Shown: one piece after another, positions 1 through 10,936 of the stretch
Position numbering within the stretch: position 1 is the first letter of the stretch
Layout of the letters: the number at the start of each line of letters is the position of its first letter
NCBI RefSeq assembly: GCF_963678635.1
Contig: NC_087062.1
Location: forward strand, 94,525,845-94,589,844
Source: Symsagittifera roscoffensis
Lineage: Eukaryota; Xenacoelomorpha; Acoela; Convolutidae
DNA: 64,000 bases
Reading direction: 5' to 3'
Translations under genes and position numbers: made by a program
The notes under the pieces: model-generated
Databases searched by the model: none
Seen by the model: the letters and a program-made list of their open reading frames with translations, nothing else
What the model was told of the DNA's origin: nothing

Positions 1-35
1 TTTCCAAAACACTTACATGACAAGACAAGAAAAAC

Positions 36-128
36 TTCAACCGGTTATTTCAACCGGAAATACTTTTATTTCAACCGGTTATTTCAAATACTATTTCAAC
101 CGGTTATTTCAAATACTATTTCAACCGG
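36..128. repeat. Short tandem repeat with CAACCGGTTATTT core
   Basis: Four to five imperfect copies of a 20-25 bp unit follow one another. Each carries TTTCAACCGG, and most continue into TTATTTCAAATACT. The core CAACCGGTTATTTC recurs at steps of about 25 bp. No coding potential. A microsatellite-like array upstream of the myosin gene. Confidence 0.7.
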
Positions 129-245
129 CACGAGAGGAGATTTGATAAGCGTCGGTAACTATGCTTAAGTTTTTCTCCTCTCAGTCGAAAGGTCATTGGT
201 TCGACGCCCTTGGTGACCCACGCTTCTAATTGAAACCGGGTCAAC
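128..245 (+). other. Possible tRNA-derived SINE fragment (pol III box-like motifs)
   Basis: GGTTCGACGCC at 198-208 fits the pol III B-box consensus GGTTCGANNCC. About 50 bp upstream, GATAAGCGTCGGTAAC followed by GCTTAAG resembles the D-arm/A-box side of a Ser- or Leu-type tRNA. The arms do not fold into a clean cloverleaf by eye, so a tRNA-derived repeat is likelier than a functional tRNA. The rest of 246-887 shows no gene. Confidence 0.3.
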
Positions 246-887
246 ATATCTCACGACAGAAAAACTTCGGGATGTTGTTAACCCGCGGCACGACAGCAGC
301 GCTTCGTAAAGAGTTTGTCAAACCGTGAGTCAGTTTTCCCCGTCATAGATTAATGGCTGTTGAGATCTCAACTTTAAAATCAAATGAGTATACTTAGCGT
401 TTAAGTTCGAAGCTTATGATGTGATCAATTTTCTCATTATTCTTTCATTTTGATCATAAAAAACATCAAAATTGGTTTTTGTTCTCTGTCTGTTCAAAAC
501 ATAAAATAAATGAATATTCATTTTAATCTACAAATGATATATAACCACGAAAAAAAAATGAAACTTAGATTTTGTAAAGAGTATTGAAAACACGCGTTGC
601 TTGTTAAATGGTTTTTATGTACCATAACCACTAAATTACGGCTTCTTAACTACAATTGTTCAATTATTCTCAGTGGTTTTTTCTGTTAGCTTAGAGCTCA
701 CGACAAGAGCTTTGTCGAGTCTCTCAAAATTTGTTAAAAACCTTTTGTCATTTTCAGACCAACTCTGTGCCAATGCAATTTTCACTACTTAATTATTATG
801 AATTAATTTATTGCCAACGGTTTTTAGCTCAGTATTGAATAAATTTTAAATTGAAAAATCAAAACTAATTAACTTATTATCATTCGA

Positions 888-1486
888 ATGGCACAAAAAA
901 TGAACAGCGAACTTGCGAGATTACAAAAAATTGAGAACGATTTGACTTTTCTCAGCCAGAATTCAAAAGATGGAAATACTCGGAATTCGATGTTTCCAAT
1001 TTTAGAAGACTTAAAAATGTTAATTAACGAAACTTACTTTGAAAAATGGACGAGCCAAAACGTACCTGAATTTTTTATGGGCAACAACTCTGAGCAACGG
1101 CTTTCGTCGCCGACCCGTCAAGATTCAAGCGATATTCGAAGCTCAATCGAAATTCTTGTCTCTTTTTACCAAAATTTCCAGCTTTATTCGACCATCGGAC
1201 CCAATTTAATCAGTTTGTTGAGTCCATCACGCGACCATTTGGAAAACGCGTCATCGGTCAGTCGGAACAAGAAGTGTGATTTAGCCCTGAGTAATCTAGC
1301 TAGCCGATTGATAACTTTGCAGAAAGAGCAAGGAACACCTCAAGTGGCAATAATGAGTGGTCTATCTGGCAGTGGGAAAAGTTTCAATGCAATTCAGTTG
1401 GTGCGATGCATACTTCAAACTGCCGATGGATCAAGTGATGAAATTCAACAGGGGAGCAAATTGGAGAAAGTGAAAGCATATCATCA
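888..1486 (+). CDS. Unconventional myosin (Dachs-like?), coding exon 1: N-terminus and P-loop
   Basis: This exon encodes residues 1-199 and two bases of codon 200. ATG at 888 is preceded by an in-frame TAA at 870-872, which supports it as the start. QLYSTIGPNLISL (about 98-110) matches the early myosin-motor segment IYTYIGxxLISxNP. GLSGSGKS (158-165) is the P-loop, consensus GESGAGKT, with the Glu replaced by Leu. The exon ends at 1486 before GTGTAT. Joining CA to the G at 34966 gives KAYHQ-LLTTCSS, which fits the usual myosin spacing between P-loop and switch I. The family is an actin-based motor; the full model is 1035 residues. Myosin identity is firm; the class is not. Dachs-like is suggested by the HKMRYKNF segment and the degenerate nucleotide-binding site. 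Confidence 0.85.
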
Positions 1487-1511
1487 GTGTATAACGTTAG
1501 TTTATAATTGA

Positions 1512-2902
1512 AGTGTTTTCTAGCTCGTGGGTTAATCACAGACTTTTAACCTAAGGAATAAAATTCAACAGACATCCAGGATTATTTGGGGGATAAAATT
1601 CTTTTGAAGGCATTGACGCTCAGATCAATAAAGCGCTTTCTGATTCGACTCTCTTGTCGCTCGCAGAAAGTTAAACCCTCAATTGGGGCCACTACGGTAT
1701 CAAATTCCAATTGACTTGTTAGAAGCCAAAAATACCTGTTAAGGAAATTAGCAAGGTAGTTGCAGTTGGTTCTTGTTGAAATCATAAGTATAACACAAAT
1801 TACAAACCACTGGACCAATTATCATACCATGTGATTGAAAAATGAACTTGAACAAGTCAAGCAACTAATCTAATTTGAGTCAGTTTATTTTTACTATTGA
1901 AAAAAAACTATATTTTTGCAAGTCATTTATGATAGAAAATAGCGGGATTGAAAATCTTCGCAATTCAATGCAAATGATGCCAACTGTTTTTCTAATACAC
2001 GGGAAAGTTCAAACATGCTTTTAGTGAGCTGTTTAATAAGTTCACCAATATCAAGGTCACAAGTCTTTTGGAAGGGGGATCTTATGACAGATGGGTCCAA
2101 CGTGATATTTGGAATGGATCAAGAAATTTTATTTTTAATAGTAAGTCGACAGTTATTTGGAATTTACGTTAAAAGTTCACTAACTATTCCTTTTTTCAAA
2201 CTTATCACTTTTTTGAAAAAATGTATGGACCACAATTTTATAGTGAAAAATAACAAAAGTTGTGTTTTTTTTTTATTATAGGTTCCATTTTCAAGCAAAA
2301 TTGTAAAGCTACCCAGGTTGTCAAACATTGCCGTTGACACCTTTTTCCATGCAATTTTTCAAACACACAGTACATTTTAAAATATTAGATGAAAAATTGG
2401 AATAAAAGGAAGATAGTTAAAAGGCATTGGATTAATATGGGCCTGATGGTGCACGAATAAGGGGAACTGATCAACTAAAAGAAACTATAATTTTGTACTT
2501 ACAGCTTAAACTTAAATTAAATTTGGTAATTAATGTGTTTTCATGCAAAATAGCTAAATTATAATCCATAATTATTGATTTTTCTTGTGAAATAAAATTT
2601 TCGTAGAAAAAGAGATTTTAATCTATTATAATAGAATATAATAGATTATAAGAGATTTTAAGAGATTTTCAGAAAAATATAACCAAATATATTTGATTAT
2701 AATTTATTAAAATGTCACCAAAAACGCTATCATTATAATGGATTATAAATCGTTTAAACATCTAAACTTGGCGCTTATAATTGATTATAATTTTGCTGAG
2801 AGTACGATCATAATTATAATATAATCGATTATTTTCTCTTTTTGCTGAGTGCGATTACCTTAAGACTATGCTATGGCTCTCTGATAATAATGTCATTATA
2901 GG
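1512..2902. other. Intronic stretch without recognisable gene; AT-rich palindromic part
   Basis: No convincing ORF. Between about 2600 and 2860 the sequence is dominated by variants of ATTATAATCGATTATAA (for example around 2625-2660 and 2780-2835), forming self-complementary blocks like the AT-rich motif seen elsewhere in the window. Short open stretches at 1573-1700 and 2005-2160 resemble nothing I recognise. Confidence 0.5.
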
Positions 2903-3285
2903 CAGTGCTGATTTAGCCCCCCCTTCTCAAAAGTTGCACCCCTCACCAACTAAAGGGCCCCCTTGGTATTTTTTTTATGACATCCATTTTCGGCTGACCA
3001 ACGTTTAAATTTTCTAAAGGCGCCTCTGGCGCCAATATATACTAATTTTGAATGGAAGCACGCGGCGAAAAAAGAAATTTTTTGGTAAAAATTTCCAAAA
3101 CGTGCCCAAAAACAGCAATTTTGACCTGTTTTTTCAAAAATTTGCCTGCGGCGCAATCATTTTCCGTCAAAATAAGGCTTTTGTTCGGGAAATCATGTCT
3201 GTCAACCTAAAAAATAAGGTCGTCAAGTTTTTTGAACTTTTTTTTAAAAATCTCTCGAGAAAATCCTAAATCCGCTCATGCTTAT
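2903..3285. repeat. Degenerate copy of a dispersed repeat family
   Basis: The segment shares blocks with three other places: the hAT-like MITE at 3505-3802 (GGCGCCAATATATAC and CATTTTCGGCTGACCAA appear there in reverse complement), and 40570-40805 and 42768-43000 (AAATTTGCCTGCGGCGCAA and CCAAAACGTGCCC-like blocks in the same orientation). The ends TGCTGATTTAG and CTAAATCCGCTCA are weakly inverted, suggesting worn terminal repeats. Non-coding; the ORFs crossing it are low-complexity. Confidence 0.55.
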
Positions 3286-3504
3286 AGGTAAGCTTCCAGC
3301 TCTTTACCAGCATAGCCCCTCGCTCCCTCCATCTTCTTTAAAAAAATCACAACTCTCGACCGCACAGGCAGAACGTAATTTTAAGGGAAGTTCTAATGGA
3401 AGAAAATCAGAACTTATTCATTGCTTACATAACCTATCAGGCGCAGAGAATGGTGTGGGGTCAAAAGGAACGGCAAGAAATAAAAAAAAATACAATATTG
3501 ATAG

Positions 3505-3802
3505 CAGGGGCGGATCTCGGATTTTATCCGGGGCGGGGGGGGGGGGGGCAAAAAGACCCTATTTTGGCCAAACTTTGTGCGCCGCTAACTTTTGGAAACT
3601 TTTCGGCGCGCGCTCCCCCCCCCCCCCCCCCCCCCCTCTCAAAGTTCGTATATATTGGCGCCCAAGGCGCCTTTAAAAAAATTTTGGGTCGGTCAGCCAA
3701 AAATGGATATCTCAAAATAGTACAAAGGGGGACCCTTTGGGTCGGCAGGGGGTTGAATCTTTAAAAGAGAAGGGCGCCGCATCCCCCCCAAATCCGCCCC
3801 TG
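3505..3802. mobile_element. hAT-like MITE with CAGGGGCGGAT terminal inverted repeats
   Basis: The left end CAGGGGCGGAT and right end ATCCGCCCCTG are perfect 11-bp inverted repeats of the kind common in hAT elements. The 8-bp flanks ATTGATAG and ATTCATAT agree at 6 of 8 positions, fitting the 8-bp target duplication of hAT insertions. The 298-bp element has no transposase and contains long G and C tracts (about 3535-3548 and 3616-3637), so it is non-autonomous. The proline- or glycine-rich ORFs across it come from those tracts. Confidence 0.65.
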
Positions 3803-4523
3803 ATTCATATCGTCGGTCAAAAAATCAGCATGAAATTGCGAGCCGAAAAAATTTGGCCCAAAGTTTTTGCGAGCAATGCGAGCTCTCCACGCTGCTAGTT
3901 CGGTTAACTTTTTTTGGCTAGTACTTTCTCATCACTCTGGAACCAGATGAATAACATTTTTTGATCAATTGGCTGACTTGACAGTTCTTCCATTAAGAAA
4001 AGAGTCTGATTTTCTTTTTTTTTTGAATGAAAAATCGCGTATATCTGTTGAATAATAACACATTGGTAAAAATTGTTTTCTAAATCCTACCTTGAGGCTT
4101 ATTGAGATATGACAAAAGCCAAACCTTAAAGCTTGTTGAGATATGACAAAAGCCAAACCTTAAAGCTTATTGAGATATGACAAAAGTCAATGACTTTGTG
4201 TGGAAAAAGTGATTGTATTCCGAGGCGATTGAAGCAAGTCGCTGTTTTTTTTATTAAACCTACATTTTAGGCTGTTTGCAAACTATATTTCAAGAGAAAG
4301 CCAGAAGAAAAGGCCGGGTTAAAGCAAGCAGTTCTCAAGTGTACTTTGTTAAGTTATAGCTGAAACTTTACTTTTTATATGTCAAAAGAAAACTTCAGGA
4401 CAGACTACAATTAAATGATTCAGTCACGACAAAAAGCAGTCAAAACACTCAAAGTTTTTGCATTGATAAGGTAAGTTTGATTTTGCAAAGACATGAGTGA
4501 AAAACTACTTGTTGTCTAAAATT
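3803..4523. other. Intronic stretch with no gene; includes 34-bp tandem repeats
   Basis: No ORF of interest. It holds the 34-bp triplicate at 4090-4190 and ends at the 3' LTR of the large antisense element. Confidence 0.6.
4090..4190. repeat. Three tandem 34-bp repeats
   Basis: Units at 4090-4123, 4124-4157 and 4158-4190 share CTTATTGAGATATGACAAAA, with few substitutions (CTTGAGG or CTTAAAG at the start, GCC or GTC at the end). A simple minisatellite in the intron. Confidence 0.9.
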
Positions 4524-4788
4524 TGAGTTAGGTCCTTGAGGTTAACTCATAGAGTAATTTCGGATAGGGTACACCGTCTGCTCGTCACGCTATCTTATTT
4601 TCGGCCGGATAGATTCGTGCAACTTCTTAGTCTAATACCGATCCTAATCTTACTCTTATATCTACTAGTATCAGGGTGTTTAACTAGTCTCTGCTAGGCT
4701 CAATAGATCTAGAGTACACTGGCTTATTGCGACTGCTGAAGTTCTCTTGGAGAGGCAACTAATTTCTAAGTTAAATTCAAATCTCTCT
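4524..4788 (-). repeat. 3' LTR of the giant element
   Basis: Direct repeat of 22901-23165, from TGAGTTAGGT to AAATCTCTCT in + orientation. Read on the element's strand it starts AGAGAG and ends CTCA, so it lacks the usual TG start. Just inside it, 4790-4817 is a perfect 13-bp hairpin (GTGCTGAAATTAC / GTAATTTCAGCAC) where a polypurine tract would be expected; no clear tract is seen. Confidence 0.88.
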
Positions 4789-6743
4789 GGTGCTGAAATT
4801 ACAAGTAATTTCAGCACTTACAAATAAGTGGGTTGTTAGTTGGATGGATTATGATTAGTTAATATTAAATATTTTACAGTGGTAAAATATCTAATTTATC
4901 CAATAATAAAATGTAGTTTAGATCAGGTTCCACCCATCCGGGGTTTACAGAGTTTTTTAGAACTATCTTTCTTCTCTGCAATAGAAGGATGGATGATGAA
5001 CGTTGGTATTCGGCGAACATCATTTTCTTATCCAGTTCCTCTTGAAGAAGAACGTTCCAGGACGCTGGAATCAGGGATAGGAAGTTGTTATTACGTCATT
5101 CGACAACGACTGTGATCCCCAATGAAATCAATCCGATTTCCAAATAATTTGCTATGTCAAGTTTTTCTGTATTAGTAGAGAACTGTTTTGTGTGCAGCCT
5201 CGTCTGGGAATGGCGTGAAGATCGTGTTTGGAAGGGATGCCTTGTAACTCGGATCTGTACGTATACTTGAGCATCGAGGTGGTCATTGGTCTAGTTCAAT
5301 GAAGTCCTTTTCCGCGAAGTCAAGTCGTACTCTAAATCCTTTGATACGTGATTGTGGACGGCATGTCGGTTGTGTTTAGCCATTCTTTTGTTCGAGTGTG
5401 ATGGGATCGTCTAGTCTTTGGATGTTTGTCTTTGTTGTTGTGTATGATCTATATACTGCAAAGTATAATTTTAATTTTATAAATTTATGTTAGTTTGTTT
5501 TTTTAATCATGAACTTGGTTAGTCGTTTTCACAAAAGCGTTTTGTTTGAGTTCAGTTATTTTGAAGAGTTACTCACCCTTGAGTACCTCTTATTAAAAAT
5601 TGAAGTGTGGTCACAAAGCGGGTGTGTAGCGCGGTGGGTTAGGCCGGCTATAAGCATGCTCAGGACGTCCTTCTCTGGTGGGTTAGGCCAGAAATGGGAG
5701 TATGATTGCATGCTGTTTCTTTGAGAGGTCCTGTTATGTGATAACGTTTTATGTTGGTTTTTTCTGGTCTTTCTAATGTTACTTTGGTTGTGTCCTTTTT
5801 TTTCCAAAAATCGAACTGTTTTTTGTTTGGGTTTGTCTTGCGACTTTTTTGTGTTTTATTATTTTCTTTTTTAGACTTTACAATAGTCTTCAAAAGCATA
5901 AATTATACAGTTTTAAGCTGGGTTAATCCGGTTTGGGTACCGTTGGTTTTCTTTTCTTAGTCATGCTGTCATTTTATGATTTGTGGTGTTTAGTAAGCTG
6001 CGTTGGTTAGTTTGGTTTAGTATATAATTCCTTTCCAACCGGGTTAAAGGAAAGTTTGAAACTTGTTATCGTGTGTTAGAGTTGTTTATAGTGAAAGCTT
6101 GAAACTTAAAATCATTATTTAAACAATTCTTCGTGGGCGAGCTGTGCGAGTTTGGATAGAATTCTTGTGCGAATGAATGAAAATATTGAAAAGGTTAGTA
6201 CTGTTTTCTCATTTTTTGAATTTATTGCATTGAATTTGAATTTTACTGCGTTTTGGGGAAGTTTAAAATTATAAATTTTCATCGTTTTTAATTTTACTGC
6301 TTCGTGGGGAAATAATTTATAAATGAAATTACTACAATGGGTATGAATTTTACTACATTATTTAGTGCTAAAGAATAAGGAGTTTGAATATATTTTAACA
6401 AGTTTGTTTTTTTATTTGTCTTTTTCTGTTTTGTAGATGATTGTAGTGTGAAGACTAAAAGAATAAATCAAACAATGATAGAAAATGGTTAGTATACATT
6501 TGAATTTATTAGTTAAAAGTAGTTTAATTTATAGTTACCTTAGTCTTCTGGGTAAAAGCCGTGGGGGAAGATGTCGTGAATCATGTCTGATGTTGTTAGT
6601 AACTTGGCTAGTATGCGTATGATGTTTTTAGTTTGTAGCAGTGGCCAAAGCAATTGAAGTGCCTTGATGGTGTTTAGTTCTTCTGTGCCTACTGCGAACT
6701 CGTAAGGTAAGTTTTGGATGAGGTTATATATTTTATGGTTATA
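4789..6743 (-). other. Long 3' untranslated region of the giant element
   Basis: About 2 kb lie between the last ORF and the 3' LTR, with no ORF above about 85 codons that looks genuine. Short repeats are visible: GGTGGGTTAGGCC twice (about 5634 and 5679), and a loose repeat of GAATTTTACTGC...TGGGGA between about 6236 and 6350. Function unknown. Confidence 0.5.
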
Positions 6744-7454
6744 TTAAGTATTGTGAATGAATTCTAATATGGGTATTTCAATAGGTGTGATAAATTCATG
6801 CGGGATAAGGAAGGGTCTTGATTCTTCAGCATTGAAGGTCTTTGTGATGGGACAGAATATGTACATTTGGGTAACTGGGTCATAGTTGTGGAGGATGCCA
6901 TAAAGGTTAGTATCTGTAATGCAATATGTAAAATTTAGAAAAAATGGTGACGTGTATTTTGAGTTAAGAAACTGAAAACGATGGCGAGGTTGTCTTGATG
7001 GAGTGTGCAAATCAAAATGATTTTGTATAAAACGATAATATGTATATGTGTGCGTTTGTTTAGTGCGTAACATAATATCGTGGGAACAGTGCAAATTGCG
7101 TTCCTGTGGTGAAAGAAAGTGAAAGGTTAGTGAAAATAACTGAAATTTATCATAGAAGCTTTTATATGCTTGAATATCAACTAGTGATTCGGAAATAATA
7201 TGATCATGCTTTCTATCAAAAATATTGAGTGTAAATACGTATGATGTTTTAATGGAAAATTTTTCTGTTAGTTGCGGGTTTGCGAAGCGGTTTTCATCTA
7301 AAAATTGAACTTGATTAGGACGGATGATAATATGATCGTAGTATTCTATTGCAAAATCGTTAGCTCGGGGTGCGGTGTTTTTTTTAAGTAATTTTTTATA
7401 TCCAACGTAAGTAAATTGTCGAGGTGTTAGTGTTGTGGTGAGTTTATATAACAT
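6744..7454 (-). CDS. Intact 236-codon accessory ORF of the giant element, unknown function
   Basis: I do not recognise this protein. It is uninterrupted from a true ATG (complement of CAT at 7452-7454) to its stop, with an in-frame stop upstream at 7488-7490. It is rich in aromatic residues, Thr, His and Ile, with a few cysteines (near HCSHD, TYCIT, IFCPI). I see no signal peptide, transmembrane helix or low-complexity tract, so it looks like a soluble globular protein. It is the last gene before the 3' UTR, the place where accessory genes of complex retroviruses sit. It is one of the few uninterrupted long ORFs in an otherwise frameshifted element. A host-derived capture or a regulatory protein are both possible; no function is claimed. 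Confidence 0.6.
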   Translation of the reverse strand: MLYKLTTTLTPRQFTYVGYKKLLKKNTAPRANDFAIEYYDHIIIRPNQVQFLDENRFANPQLTEKFSIKTSYVFTLNIFDRKHDHIISESLVDIQAYKSFYDKFQLFSLTFHFLSPQERNLHCSHDIMLRTKQTHTYTYYRFIQNHFDLHTPSRQPRHRFQFLNSKYTSPFFLNFTYCITDTNLYGILHNYDPVTQMYIFCPITKTFNAEESRPFLIPHEFITPIEIPILEFIHNT

Positions 7455-7743
7455 GTTTTTTTTTCTCTTTACTTTCAGTAGTATTAGCTAATGGTAGGCA
7501 GAGGGGGTTAGTATAAAGATAATAAGCTGTCCAATGGAGTGTTGGCATTAAAACGTGCTCATCAACAAAATTTCGTGTTTCGTTAGCAATGGTAGGTGTA
7601 TTTAATGTAATTTGCGGAAATGATGGTAGGGTGATTTCTAGAGAATTTTTCGTGTTTGTTTGTTCCGGGTGATTAATATACTCGCGGGCTGTTCCGGGTT
7701 TGTTTGGGAATGGGTGATTTGGAAATTTTCGTTTAAAAGTGCG
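7455..7743 (-). other. Spacer between accessory ORFs, no supported gene
   Basis: Open stretches in different frames suggest the upstream or downstream ORF may once have reached into here, but stops break every frame. Nothing else is seen. Confidence 0.4.
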
Positions 7744-8331
7744 TTAAGCTCGGCAAGTACTGGTAGGTGTTTCGGTGGATGTGGATGATTGAGCTAATGA
7801 TGGAGTGTAAGCTGAAGAGGGTGTAGGAGTTGGTGGATTTGAGGATGTTATTGTGGATGATAGTTGATGTATTGTGAGAGTTTGGGGATGTATTAGTTGT
7901 TGTTGTAATGTTATAAAAATGTCGAGTTCTGCGGAAATTTGGATGGTATCTGGGTAGTTATTATGTGATCTGTCGGAATGAAATGGAGAATAGGTTGGGG
8001 TTACTTGGGTAGCATAAGAAGGAGTGGAAACGGATGGGAGTGGTTGAAAAGGGGGATTTGAAAAAGCTGAGGAGTTGTCCTGGGTATGGGTAGAGGGAGA
8101 TGGTTCGGAGTCTGCAAATTCGTCGGGGGTTTCTACATTAGCGTTATTAAATTGTGAGATAGTCTGAAAAACTGAAATATCTGAGTTAGTATCAGAATTC
8201 GTGCTTGATGATATATTAATAATTGGAAAATCGGGTAGTGGGAAAGCAAAAAGAGGGATAATTTGGATTTGGGTTTGGAGGTTGGCTGGGTGGGAATTTG
8301 AGCGATGGAGAGATCCAAGTTGTCGGCTCAT
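7744..8331 (-). CDS. Ser/Thr/Pro-rich accessory ORF overlapping the glycoprotein stop codon
   Basis: This is a 195-codon uninterrupted ORF of low complexity, rich in Ser, Thr, Pro and Asn with repeated PTPTP- and SSTST-like runs; it is probably disordered. Its ATG shares bases with the TGA that ends the glycoprotein tail reading frame (ATGA at 8328-8331), the arrangement used for coupled termination-reinitiation. I do not recognise a family. It could be a separate accessory or phosphoprotein-like product, or an extension of the glycoprotein cytoplasmic tail reached by frameshifting. The overlap suggests a real gene; the low complexity keeps confidence moderate. Confidence 0.5.
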   Translation of the reverse strand: MSRQLGSLHRSNSHPANLQTQIQIIPLFAFPLPDFPIINISSSTNSDTNSDISVFQTISQFNNANVETPDEFADSEPSPSTHTQDNSSAFSNPPFQPLPSVSTPSYATQVTPTYSPFHSDRSHNNYPDTIQISAELDIFITLQQQLIHPQTLTIHQLSSTITSSNPPTPTPSSAYTPSLAQSSTSTETPTSTCRA

Positions 8332-10936
8332 CGTGGGCTAAAAAAATGATTATTTTGAGACTGAAAAGGGGTGGTATGGCGTTGTTCAATAATTTGATCA
8401 TATGTATTATCATTTTGTGAATGATTTGTCATTATGTGCTGAATAGGGCTTTGTGTTGTATTTGGTCGAAAGTTTGGATTATTTGTGATTGCTAGGTTTC
8501 GAAAATTTCGGGGAACTAATGATAATGGATGATTTTGTCGTAGGGTTGGTATCTGGGGTGCTGTAGGTGTTGTATCTTTATTATTATGTTCTTCGTTATA
8601 TGTGTTTGGTCTTGTGGGTATTTTTGTATTGAATTCTTTTATTTGTGCATCTAAAAGTATTTTATTGATTGATGGTGAAAAAATTCCAAAAAAATCTGCA
8701 AATAGTATACGTGCTACACTTGCTTGTCGGTTTACTTGTGTGTGTATAGCGCATGTGTTATAGATTCATTTTAACAGTGAGAAAAGAAATCCTATAAAAT
8801 TAAACATGGCGTATAAAATAGTTAATTTTTCTAAGATGTAATAGGGCCATCCTAGAAAAGCTAGAATTTCATTTTTTAAGGTGACAAAACTGAAAATATT
8901 CATAGATGAAATGTCCTGTGGTCTGTATTTTCCACCGTTTAAACATATGTAGTCTTTGATATCTTTAAAATATCCGCTATATTAATGTCTGCAAATCCTG
9001 CGACTTCGGCAAGTTTTCTTAAATTCTGGTCGATTGATTGGCGTTGTATTGTGTCCATTTGTGTTAATAATTCCTGAAACTGTTGTGTTCTAATGTGATG
9101 TTGGATATCATATTTAGAATATATTCCAATTGATTGTAAATCAATATTTGGGTTACGAGCGATAGCTCTGATACTTTCGGGTGAAAATTTTTTGAGTGGT
9201 TGCATTAATGTAGAGTATGGTGTAATTAGGTAGTATTTATCTTCATCAGGGTTAAGTTGTACTACATTGTGGCTATTTTCTGATCCACATGGGACTGCGG
9301 TATCCCAAAAATATGTTCGTCTTGAAAGTGTGTTGACAAAATGTACTTTATTTTTATGGAATATGGGGATTCTTTTATAACAAAGTTTGTCTTCAAAAAC
9401 ATATAATGGTGATACTTTTTTGGTGCAAGTATAGAACCATAAAATGTTTCCTTCATAGTCAAGAAAATTTGATCTCTTTCCTGATAATAAGTATCCTGCG
9501 TAAGGTATTTTTAGTACTGCTAATGCGAGTGATTGTAAGATTTGTGTTCTTTCTAATTCGCATAGCTGATGGAGTGTTTCTAATTCAGAAAGTGACATTT
9601 CTTGGAAAATTCCACTAATTGTATAAATAATTTCATGTCTAAGTGGATATCATAATGAATATTACTAAAATAGGTGCTATTCATTAGTGACAGTTCTTGT
9701 AAACGTGTGCTTTTACTGTCATATGGTTTTAGTTTTCCACCAGGTTGACCTTTGCTTTTATAAAAGTTAACTGGAACGTATGATGTTCCTTCGTTAATAG
9801 GGTGACTTGTGGCATAAGGGTCAAATTTTATTTTTCCAGTGGTCATGTTGAAACCTTTTTCGTATTCGACAAGTATTTCAGAGTATTGTGTTTTATAAAG
9901 TGGATTGCTATATTTACATGCAAATTCTGTTTCTTGATAGAATTGAAAGCGTGTTAATTTATTTTCTATATCATGAAAATTTTGAAATCAGTGCTTTGTT
10001 TACGAGATAGGTTCACTTGTTCGTATGGGATTGATTCGATAAAACATTTTTCATGAAATTTTATCATTCGAGCGTGTATGTTTGCTACTTGAAATGTTGT
10101 GCATGTATCTTCGGGAAACCAAACAATTGTTGCTTGGTTCCTTGTTGTAGGGTCCCAATAACCTTGATCAATTTTACAAGGTAATCTAATTCCTTGATAG
10201 ATCATGATGTTATCAGTTAAATCTCGTGTGAGTTGTATTTTTTCAAGTTGTATTTTCTAATCAAAAACATTATTTCTTGATATCCTTTATTTTTTGTGTC
10301 TGCTTTACAGTTTGAAGGGTCATTTATTCCAATGTGTGGTATCCAGTGTTTATCGTGTATGTCATAAGTTATTCTTCCGTGTGCGCCGTCATAGTGGTAT
10401 TTGTCGTCTAATTTAATATGTCCTTGATATCGTTCAAGTTCTGCTTGATGTAAAGAATCGGCAAAGACTTGAAAATTTACTATTTTTCTGTCTGTGTTTT
10501 TATTTCTTGTTAGATTTAGTCTGAGTAATTCGTTTTTACAATTGTCGGGGTTTAGGTGTAAAAGACGTTCTATATTACTTTGGTAAAATGATTCGTGATC
10601 AAGTCGGTTCTTATTTCCGTTGGAAACTTGTGAACAATGTACTTTCTTTTTGGAAAATGTTGCTGTAAATTTATATCCTGTGACTATTGTTGCTCGAGCT
10701 TTTGAGTACAATATTGCTATTACATTTGTAGTTTCTATAGCTTGTGGTTCTGTTTCGCATTGTGATACTTGATTTATTGCATAATTGTGTAGTGTTTTTT
10801 GTTGTTCGTTTTCTTCACAATCATAGTGTGTTACTAATAAATCCTGGGGTCTTGTGCGAGGAGAAGGATTTGTGTTTTGGTCGGAAAATATTAGAAAAAA
10901 GATGTGTTGAAATGTTAATATTTTTAGAATATACAT
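8328..10936 (-). pseudogene. Envelope-like glycoprotein resembling chuvirus (Jingchuvirales) G, frameshifted
   Basis: The gene starts with a hydrophobic leader (ILTFQHIFFLIF) followed by a YDC motif and spaced cysteines, as in chuvirus glycoprotein ectodomains. The middle segment (8939-9598) has CELER followed by a PYAGYLLSG-type stretch, LWFYTC, CYKRIPI and a later PCGS, a conserved order in that family. The C-terminal part, in a third frame below 8938, has GWPYYILEKLT, a transmembrane-like FNFIGFLFSLL and a tail with ARILFADFFGIFS. By family it would be a membrane-fusion spike. The parts lie in at least four frame changes (pieces at 10217-10936, 9966-10205, 9580-9846, 8939-9598, then about 8328-8930) with an internal TGA at 8766-8768, so this copy is not functional. 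Assignment rests on motif order, not a search. Confidence 0.7.

Noticed and set aside
36..128. Tandem repeats at the window start as a CRISPR array
   Set aside because: Units of about 25 bp have no unique spacers and the DNA is eukaryotic.
1573..1700. Open + strand frame with LKALTLRSIKRF, resembling the myosin ALTxR segment, as an extra myosin exon
   Set aside because: Exon 2 joins exon 1 in frame without it and already contains that part of the motor; no splice sites of quality flank it.
2005..2281. ORF after TTTTTAG-like sites and the acceptor-like TTATTATAG at about 2281, as a second myosin exon
   Set aside because: No myosin similarity in any frame, and the 1486-34966 junction is exact.
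3278..3764. Proline- and glycine-rich ORFs on both strands
   Set aside because: They are products of the C and G tracts of the MITE and overlap each other in opposite strands.
4790..4817. Perfect hairpin as a transcription terminator
   Set aside because: Rho-independent terminators are bacterial; in this eukaryotic element it is noted only as a structure beside the LTR.
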